Source: Clostridia bacterium (lineage in GTDB: Bacteria; Bacillota; Clostridia; Oscillospirales; CAG-272). Taken from it: a DNA stretch of 11,356 bases. Numbering within the stretch: the first letter of the stretch is position 1; each line of letters opens with the position of its first letter. The stretch lies in NCBI GenBank assembly GCA_900768535.1, contig CAAGDE010000042.1, forward strand, positions 1-11,356, given 5' to 3'. The position numbers and the translations under genes are program-made. Below the pieces are notes generated by a model, which searched no databases, was not told where the DNA came from, and saw only the letters and a program-made list of their open reading frames with translations. Shown here in pieces: positions 6,980-11,356 of this stretch.

Positions 6980-8271
6980 TCCGCCGCTCCCTTCACAACC
7001 GATACAAACGCGCCATCGGTATAGGTAACAGTATAGGTATACCCTTTCACCGCTTTGCCGTCCGTGCGCTCATACAGCGGAGTTACGGTCAGCGTCACGT
7101 TGCCGGAGGTCGGCAGACCCGTCAGCGGAATCGCGCCGAGGTATGTCGTCCCCAACTCCTCGGCAGACAGTGTCCCGTCCCCGGATACGATCTTCGGATA
7201 AACGGTCTTTGCACGGAGGATCTCCGCACTGCCGCCGTCACGGGTCACGGTCACGCCCACCGAGCGGAACCGGACCGAATCCACCGCCAGCACAAAGCGG
7301 ACATCCAGCTTGCCGTCCAAGGTGCGGTCCTGCACACCAATGAGGGAGCACGGCAGAGCGGCACCGGACGTCACCTTCCAGGAAAGTCCGTATTCCAGGG
7401 CGAGCGCCGTACCCAGCCGGTCGACCTCTGCTTCGTCAAACGCACGGTCAAAGACCGTCAGCTCGGCAATTTCCCCGTTCAGCCCTGCATTCCCTCTCCA
7501 GTCGTTTCCGATCCACACATAATCGGTTGCATCCGCACCGCTGACCTGGAACGGCTCCAGTTGCCGCGAACCGACCGCATCGCCGTCCACATAGCAGGTC
7601 AGCAGTCCGGTCTCGGAATTGTATACCGCCATCTGAATGTGGTATCCGGTGTCCGCATACTTACCGGAGCTCATGCCGCCCCAACCGCCAGCCGCAGTTT
7701 TTGCCGCACAGGCGCCGTAAGCAAAGCCCTTTTCCGGCGTGTATCCGGCAAATGATTGCAGTACACCGGTTCCGATACCGCAACCCGTCCGCTGACGCAG
7801 AACAAATTGATCCAACACCTTGGAACTTTCAATGGGATCCGTGTCTGCAGAGGTCGTACCGGACCGGTAGACCGATACAATCGTATACTGCTTTTTTCCG
7901 CCGAAACCGGCACCCGGAAGCACCAAGGCTGCCGATGCGGCACGGTCAAACACCACCGCGTCATGCCCGTTCAGCGCATCCTTTTTCACCGTCGGCTTGG
8001 AAAACGGCTTTCCGGTTCCCGCACCGGTTTTTACATCCGGCACCTTGATGGCATGAACGGAGTGCCCGGAGGTATCCAGCCATTTTTCCACGACATCCCC
8101 GTCTGCAAGTCCCGCCAGTCCGCCCCCGTTGTATCGAATCATCGGCTCCAGCGCCGCAACGTGGTCATAACGCTCCGTCTCCCCCGCCGCCGCGGCAGGC
8201 AGAACCGGAAGCAGTGCCAGCACGCAGGCAAGGCACAGAGCGAGCGCCCGTTTGTATGTCCGCCTCATCAT
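6976..8271 (-). CDS. Secreted LamG-domain protein B
   Basis: This is a 431-residue protein with a signal peptide (about 1-29, ending PAAAA). A LamG/concanavalin A-like lectin module spans about 38-298, with the local markers KWLDTSG (63-69), YVDGD (227-231) and GEIAELTVFDRAF (266-278), and closes with EYGLSW. A separate C-terminal domain (about 311-431) begins IGVQDRT and contains VRFVLAVDS, RSVGV and GAFVS. It is clearly related to the C-terminus of LamG protein A. I do not recognise a named family for it. No transmembrane segment, LPXTG, dockerin or lipobox is seen, so how it stays at the cell is unknown. The first of two adjacent ATGs (8271) is chosen because GTGGAGGAC precedes it and it forms an ATGA overlap with the 44-codon ORF. 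Carbohydrate binding or adhesion is inferred from LamG and the sialidase next door. Confidence 0.88.
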   Translation of the reverse strand: MMRRTYKRALALCLACVLALLPVLPAAAAGETERYDHVAALEPMIRYNGGGLAGLADGDVVEKWLDTSGHSVHAIKVPDVKTGAGTGKPFSKPTVKKDALNGHDAVVFDRAASAALVLPGAGFGGKKQYTIVSVYRSGTTSADTDPIESSKVLDQFVLRQRTGCGIGTGVLQSFAGYTPEKGFAYGACAAKTAAGGWGGMSSGKYADTGYHIQMAVYNSETGLLTCYVDGDAVGSRQLEPFQVSGADATDYVWIGNDWRGNAGLNGEIAELTVFDRAFDEAEVDRLGTALALEYGLSWKVTSGAALPCSLIGVQDRTLDGKLDVRFVLAVDSVRFRSVGVTVTRDGGSAEILRAKTVYPKIVSGDGTLSAEELGTTYLGAIPLTGLPTSGNVTLTVTPLYERTDGKAVKGYTYTVTYTDGAFVSVVKGAAE

Positions 8272-8402
8272 GCCTCGTCCTCCACCCATTCGACCAGGTC
8301 CCCTGCACCGGACTTCAGATGTCCGTAACCGGAGGTGCACAGAATGTCGTCCTCTGCCACGGTCGTTACCGCTGTCACAGGCTTTTGATACTGCTTTTTC
8401 AT
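8268..8402 (-). CDS. Small ORF, 44 residues, function unknown
   Basis: This short gene fits the gap between the two LamG genes. Its start MKKQYQKPVTAVTTVAEDD and the following ILCTSGYG resemble a pattern I have seen in short unannotated ORFs of gut Clostridia and Bacteroidota (MKK-x-Y-x-x-P, then DIL-x-x-SG); this is from memory and was not searched. The C-terminal part is acidic (DLVEWVEDEA). There is one cysteine (Cys22) and no transmembrane segment or typical signal peptide. Evidence for translation: GGGAG sits 8 nt upstream of the ATG, the gene begins 15 nt after the stop of LamG protein A, and its stop overlaps the next start as ATGA, so it may couple translation of the two. Possible roles are a peptide precursor, a chaperone-like partner for the secreted LamG proteins, or merely a coupling leader. 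None is shown. Confidence 0.7.
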   Translation of the reverse strand: MKKQYQKPVTAVTTVAEDDILCTSGYGHLKSGAGDLVEWVEDEA

Positions 8403-8417
8403 GTTTTTTCTCCCTTC

Positions 8418-9659
8418 TTATTTCGCCGCGGCTGCACTGATGAAGGCTCCGCCGCTATAGGTGATGTCAATTGCCGATGCCGGCACCTCGGTGCCATCGG
8501 CGTTGATGTAGTAGGGCTGGACGCGGAATACAATCTCCTTTGCCTTCGGAATGCCCGTAACGGTCACGGCGGCAAGGTACGGTACGCCCAAATCCTTTGC
8601 CGTCACCTTTTTCGTCACGCCGGTCACATCCGAGGCAAGAATTTCATCATAGACGTTTTCACACGGAACGGCATAGTTCACCGACTTTCCGTCAAACTTC
8701 GCAGTGATACGGAATCCGACCGCACGGTAATCCAGAGAGTCGAGCGATGCCACAAACCGGACGCTGTACTTACCGTCCGCCACAGCCGATTCCTGTACGC
8801 CGAGCAGGCGGTTTGCCGCCGTTTCGGTTCCGGGCGCGGTGTAGTCGGTCAGGTTTTCCCACGACAGCGCGTAGTTTCCCGCCAGCTGATTTGCCGCCAT
8901 GTCAATCTGCTCCCCGGTCAGGACCCGGTCGAACATCACGATTGCCGCGATCTCACCCTCCAGCCCCTTGCTCTTGGACGAATCGGTACCGATAAAAAAC
9001 CAGTTTCCGGAGGTCGCACCGGTATATTTGTAAATGTCCCCGGATGCAGCGGCACTCTTTCCGTCCACCCAGGTTGCAAAAGTTCCCGCTTCCGCATCAT
9101 AGGTTACGGCAGAAATGTGGAATGCCGTGTCGGTCTGTTTGCCTGTTTGAAGCGCCCCCCAGCCGGCACCGTTTTTCGCCATGGTGCTGGCAGCGTATGC
9201 GTAGCTTCCGTTTTTCTGCAAGCCCATATGAATTCCCAGCTGCGTTGTGCCGCCAAGCCGGAATACGAACTGCTCCTTAGTATCGGTTCCCTGTGTGGTC
9301 ATATCGGTCTTGTAGACCGCAAATGCGGTATACTGCTTCCCTTGCACCAGCGCCTCGGAGGTCAGGCGAAGTCCGACACCCGTGTGGGAGAAAACCAGGG
9401 TCGGCTTCCCGTTCAGTCCGTTCTCCTTGTAGGTCGGCGCGGTCATTCCCGGCGCATTTGCAAACAGATTTCCGGAGTTGCCGGATTTGTCCACCCATTT
9501 CCAATAGGAGCCGTCCGCATTGAGGTTGTGCCCAGTCTCATCCAGCCGCAGAACCGGCTTGAGCGCATCGATGGTGTCCATTCCGTCCGCGTGTATCGCC
9601 GGGATCAGGCACCCCATCAGCACCGCTGTCAACAAGGCAAAGCAAATCAGTTTTTTCAT
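8418..9659 (-). CDS. Secreted LamG-domain protein A, first gene of the operon
   Basis: This is a 413-residue protein with a signal peptide (about 1-24, ending IHA before DGMD). The LamG/concanavalin A-like module (about 30-268) shows KWVDKSGNSG (54-63), TWVDGK (196-201) and GEIAAIVMFDRVL (235-247) and closes with NYALSW. After a short linker comes a C-terminal domain (about 286-413) starting LGVQES, with VRFVASLDSLDYRAVGF (300-316), VPYLAAVTVTGIP (359-371) and GGAFIS. The same two-domain order occurs in LamG protein B, so the pair probably arose by duplication. I see no anchor motif. The ATG at 9659 follows AACGGAGG and lies about 40 nt downstream of the expected transcription start. As the promoter-proximal gene it should be the most abundantly transcribed. 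A role as a secreted glycan-binding protein is an inference. Confidence 0.88.
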   Translation of the reverse strand: MKKLICFALLTAVLMGCLIPAIHADGMDTIDALKPVLRLDETGHNLNADGSYWKWVDKSGNSGNLFANAPGMTAPTYKENGLNGKPTLVFSHTGVGLRLTSEALVQGKQYTAFAVYKTDMTTQGTDTKEQFVFRLGGTTQLGIHMGLQKNGSYAYAASTMAKNGAGWGALQTGKQTDTAFHISAVTYDAEAGTFATWVDGKSAAASGDIYKYTGATSGNWFFIGTDSSKSKGLEGEIAAIVMFDRVLTGEQIDMAANQLAGNYALSWENLTDYTAPGTETAANRLLGVQESAVADGKYSVRFVASLDSLDYRAVGFRITAKFDGKSVNYAVPCENVYDEILASDVTGVTKKVTAKDLGVPYLAAVTVTGIPKAKEIVFRVQPYYINADGTEVPASAIDITYSGGAFISAAAAK

Positions 9660-9705
9660 TGTTTCATCCTCCGTTTATTTATTTGGGTTGCGCTTTGCTG
9701 TTTTG

Positions 9706-9734
9706 ATTATATCATGAATGCGCCGCAATGTACA
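9706..9734 (-). promoter_or_regulatory. Probable promoter of the sialidase operon
   Basis: On the minus strand TATAAT (9706-9711) is preceded by TGA, giving an extended -10. TGTACA (9729-9734, 4 of 6 matches to TTGACA) lies 17 nt upstream. Transcription would start near 9699 and leave a leader of about 40 nt before LamG protein A. This is the only good promoter found ahead of the nine genes. Confidence 0.72.
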
Positions 9735-9739
9735 TACCA

Positions 9740-9758
9740 GTATCAAGCGAATAGATAC
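9740..9758. repeat. Inverted repeat GTATC-9-GATAC just upstream of the operon promoter
   Basis: Five-base arms with a 9-nt spacer lie directly upstream of the operon -35 box, a usual place for an activator site. The arms are short, so it may be chance. It is a candidate operator for the neighbouring AraC-family protein. Confidence 0.3.
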
Positions 9759-9776
9759 GAAAACACGACTTTCCAG

Positions 9777-9791
9777 AATCAACCATTGATT
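9777..9791. repeat. Dyad AATCAA-CCA-TTGATT between the divergent promoters
   Basis: Perfect six-base arms with a 3-nt spacer lie near the middle of the divergent intergenic region. AATCAA occurs again at 9823-9828. TTTGTCA is repeated directly at 9790-9796 and 9817-9823, 27 nt apart. AraC-family proteins often bind direct repeats, so this may be part of an operator. The region is AT-rich, which makes chance dyads more likely. Confidence 0.3.
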
Positions 9792-9867
9792 TGTCAGAAC
9801 GCACAATTCACCCGGTTTTGTCAATCAATTCCCGCATTTTTCCAACAAATTCCGGGCTGTAAAAAAG

Positions 9868-9882
9868 AAAAATCGGATTTTT
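9868..9882. repeat. Dyad AAAAATC-G-GATTTTT upstream of the regulator promoter
   Basis: Perfect seven-base arms around one base lie 12 nt upstream of the proposed -35 of the AraC-type gene. It could be an autoregulatory site or an UP-like element. It has no GC-rich stem, so it is a poor terminator. Confidence 0.3.
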
Positions 9883-9894
9883 TCGTAAATTCAC

Positions 9895-9923
9895 TTCCAA
9901 AACTCCGGATTTTATGCTATAAT
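9895..9923 (+). promoter_or_regulatory. Probable promoter of the AraC-family regulator gene
   Basis: TATAAT (9918-9923) is preceded by TGC, an extended -10. The -35 place 17 nt upstream reads TTCCAA, only 3 of 6 matches. The extended -10 may make up for this, or the promoter may need help from a bound regulator. It gives a leader of roughly 45 nt before the ATG at 9978. Confidence 0.65.
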
Positions 9924-9977
9924 AGACGCAGTACCCGCCGGCACAGCCGTGACCGTGGGGGAAAGGAGCTCCCGCAC

Positions 9978-10754
9978 ATGAAGCTTGATGAAATTACCTA
10001 TATTACCTCCGGAAAATTCATCACCCACGACCCGTGGATTCATCCCGCCCGCGTCATCGACTCCTGCGAGATCATTTTTGTTATCCGGAACGGATTTTCT
10101 ATCCGGGAGGCGGATAAGGTCTATGATCTGACACAGGACGATATCCTGATTTTGGACAAAAACACCCCGCACGAAGGATTGCGAGAGGAGCCGGACGTCA
10201 GCTTCTTTTGGGCACATTTCCGCTCCCGCCCGGATGATATCCAGTTACCGAAGCGCTTCAAGTCAAGCAATCCCTCCAACATTCTGCTGCTGTTCCGTCA
10301 GCTGTTTCATTACAGCAACACGCCGGGGTATCCTGCCGCCGCTTCCGACCTGATTCTGCGGCTGATTCTGCTTGAGATCAACGTTCAATACCTGCAAAGC
10401 ACCGACCAGGCGCACCTGGCGCTGGTGAATGAGATTTGCGAGTGGGTACGCATCAATACCGACAAAAACATCTCCGCCGATGACATTGCTTCCCACTTTC
10501 ATTACAACAAGGACTATCTTTCCCGTCTGTTCCGGCAGTCCGGGCTTCCGGGGCTGAAGCAAACCGTCATTCAGGCAAAGATCAACCGGGCGCGGTATCT
10601 TCTGCTTTCCACCAACCTCCCCATCAAGGATATTGCACAGCAGGTCGGGTACGAAAACTACATCGATTTTTTGAAATTCTATAAATTTCACGAAAAGGTC
10701 TCCCCCACCACCCTGCGAAACCTCTACAGCCGCATTCACCTCAACAGCCACTAA
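9978..10754 (+). CDS. AraC-family transcriptional regulator
   Basis: This is a 258-residue DNA-binding protein. The N-terminal part (about 1-85) looks like the cupin-type sensing domain of the family: EIIFVIRNGFSIRE (31-44), then DLTQDDILILDKNTPHEG (50-67), the usual loop with a histidine. The C-terminal part carries two helix-turn-helix units. The first includes ISADDIASHFHYNKDYLSRLF (165-185). The second starts PIKDIAQQVGYENYIDFLKF (215-234) and leads into KVSPTTLRNLY. The start is the ATG at 9978, after AAAGGAG; the frame stays open upstream to 8214 only because it runs antisense to the LamG genes. It is transcribed away from the sialidase operon across a shared 318-nt region, the usual layout for a local regulator. 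The effector, perhaps a sialic acid or related sugar, is not shown by the sequence. Confidence 0.93.
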   Translation: MKLDEITYITSGKFITHDPWIHPARVIDSCEIIFVIRNGFSIREADKVYDLTQDDILILDKNTPHEGLREEPDVSFFWAHFRSRPDDIQLPKRFKSSNPSNILLLFRQLFHYSNTPGYPAAASDLILRLILLEINVQYLQSTDQAHLALVNEICEWVRINTDKNISADDIASHFHYNKDYLSRLFRQSGLPGLKQTVIQAKINRARYLLLSTNLPIKDIAQQVGYENYIDFLKFYKFHEKVSPTTLRNLYSRIHLNSH

Positions 10755-10783
10755 AAAACACTGCCCCGGAGCAGTGCTTTTTT
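10753..10783 (+). terminator. Intrinsic terminator of the AraC-type gene, possibly bidirectional
   Basis: The hairpin CACTGC-CCCGGA-GCAGTG (10759-10776) is followed by a run of six T (10778-10783). It begins directly at the stop codon of the regulator. The A-run on its left side would serve as a T-run on the minus strand, so it may also stop transcription coming from the glycyl radical enzyme gene. Confidence 0.85.
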
Positions 10784-10819
10784 AGCATTTCCCACACCTT
10801 TCGATCAGCGCACCATGTT

Positions 10820-10838
10820 CGCACAATAAAAAAGTGCG
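10820..10838. repeat. Inverted repeat CGCAC-9-GTGCG in the convergent intergenic region
   Basis: Five-base arms flank an A-rich loop that reads as a T-run on the minus strand. It may add to termination of the glycyl radical enzyme transcript. The arms are short. Confidence 0.3.
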
Positions 10839-10858
10839 TTAAAAGTTTTTGAGGGAGT

Positions 10859-10892
10859 CCAGAGGGAACTTTTCTCAAAAAGTTCCCTTTGG
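10859..10892. terminator. Long hairpin 8 nt downstream of the glycyl radical enzyme stop
   Basis: AGGGAACTTTT (10863-10873) pairs perfectly with AAAAGTTCCCT (10878-10888) around the loop CTCA. CCAG and TTGG extend the stem to 15 pairs, one of them G-U. No clean T-run follows at once on either strand, so it is either a 3' end stabiliser or a terminator helped by the T-rich stretch further on. TTTTTGAG at 10846-10853 could also pair with CTCAAAAA at 10874-10881 and compete with the stem. Similar hairpins are, from memory, common between genes of gut Clostridia. Confidence 0.6.
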
Positions 10893-10900
10893 CGCATCCC

Positions 10901-11356
10901 CTATACCTCGTACTCCTGCCGCGCGATCACATGGTCCTGGAACTCCTTGTCGAGCTCTACAAAGTAGGCTGACCAACCCCAGATGCGCACGACTAAGTGT
11001 TGGTGCGCTTCGGGGTGAATCTGCGCGTCCTTCATCGCGTCGAGGTTCACCGCGTTCAGCTGAAGCTGATGACCGCCTCGGTCGATGAAATGCTTGACGA
11101 GCATCGCAACCTTGCGGCAGTTTTCCTCCTTGGAGAAGATGCCCGCCGCAAATTCGAGCGTTAAGGGTCCCCCGTTGATTGTCCGCTCAATGTGCTGTTT
11201 CGTGAACGACTGAATGTCGGTCAGCGGTCCGGGCACCTGCGTGAAGAGGTTCGGCGAGAAGTTCGTGCCGAACGGCTCCCCTGCGTGCCGACCGTCTGCC
11301 GTTGCGCCGAGGTCGCGCGAATACCACAAATAGTACATCGCCGTTCCCGTCCCCGC
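10901..11356 (-). CDS. Glycyl radical enzyme (pyruvate formate-lyase family), C-terminal part (cut by window edge)
   Basis: The last 151 codons of a glycyl radical enzyme are present; the frame is open to the right edge. The stretch DGRHAGEPFGTNFSPN is the conserved approach to the C-terminal domain. The glycyl radical motif reads RIWGWSAYFVELDKEFQDH, with the radical Gly 24 residues from the C-terminus (codon at 10976-10978). The common form is RVxGYSA, so Trp replaces Tyr after the Gly. The active-site Cys and the substrate-defining residues are outside the window, so pyruvate formate-lyase, a diol or glycerol dehydratase and a decarboxylase cannot be told apart. It needs an activating radical SAM enzyme, which is not visible here. 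It converges with the AraC-type gene and has its own 3' hairpin, so it is not part of the sialidase operon. Confidence 0.9.
   Translation of the reverse strand, partial: AGTGTAMYYLWYSRDLGATADGRHAGEPFGTNFSPNLFTQVPGPLTDIQSFTKQHIERTINGGPLTLEFAAGIFSKEENCRKVAMLVKHFIDRGGHQLQLNAVNLDAMKDAQIHPEAHQHLVVRIWGWSAYFVELDKEFQDHVIARQEYEV

Noticed and set aside
8272..8340. N-terminal extension of LamG protein B
   Set aside because: It overlaps the 44-codon ORF, is Arg/Gly-rich, and would place residues before a clear signal peptide; GTGGAGGAC precedes the ATG at 8271.
9868..9882. AAAAATC-G-GATTTTT as a terminator
   Set aside because: The stem is almost all A-T pairs with a 1-base spacer and lies upstream of a promoter, so termination is unlikely.
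8214..9977. Plus-strand frame open from 8214 into the AraC-type gene, giving an 846-codon ORF
   Set aside because: This part runs antisense to the LamG genes, its translation has no recognisable domain, and AAAGGAG before the ATG at 9978 fixes the real start.
1..11356. CRISPR array, tRNA, rRNA, insertion sequence, prophage or attachment site
   Set aside because: No regularly spaced repeats, cloverleaf, transposase, integrase or terminal inverted repeats were seen on reading both strands.

Overview
The window looks like a gut-type anaerobic Clostridia (Bacillota) chromosome. This rests on the GC-rich coding sequence with AT-rich intergenic DNA, strong AGGAG-type ribosome binding sites, many lipoproteins and LamG surface proteins, and a glycyl radical enzyme. 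No genus can be named from this sequence. I see no rRNA, tRNA, CRISPR array, transposase or phage gene.

Layout. Positions 1-9659 hold one tightly packed minus-strand operon, read from right to left: secreted LamG protein A (8418-9659), a 44-codon small ORF (8268-8402), secreted LamG protein B (6976-8271), an anchored GH33 sialidase with a LamG module (4910-6979), an ABC-type solute-binding lipoprotein (3459-4913), a GH127/DUF1680 glycosidase (1615-3450), a very short lipoprotein (1326-1601), a cytoplasmic sialidase-fold protein (272-1318) and the start of an N-acetylneuraminate lyase, nanA (1-245, running off the left edge). Three junctions are ATGA overlaps and the other gaps are 7 to 26 nt, so one transcript is likely. 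Its probable promoter has an extended -10 at 9706-9734.

Facing it across a 318-nt intergenic region is an AraC-family regulator (9978-10754, plus strand) with its own extended -10 promoter. Several short dyads lie between the two promoters. The regulator ends in a hairpin terminator and converges on the 3' end of a glycyl radical enzyme (10901-11356, minus strand, running off the right edge). A second long hairpin follows that gene.

Working model (inference): the LamG proteins and the surface sialidase bind and desialylate host-type glycans. The solute-binding lipoprotein captures the released sugar for permeases that must lie elsewhere, probably beyond the left edge. NanA cleaves cytoplasmic sialic acid. 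The GH127 enzyme and the second sialidase-fold protein would process further linkages. The most unusual points are the GH127 enzyme inside a sialic-acid operon, a sialidase-fold protein that has lost the first arginine of the catalytic triad, an uncharacterised C-terminal domain shared by both LamG proteins, the conserved-looking 44-residue ORF between them, and the lipoprotein that is little more than an anchor and a linker.
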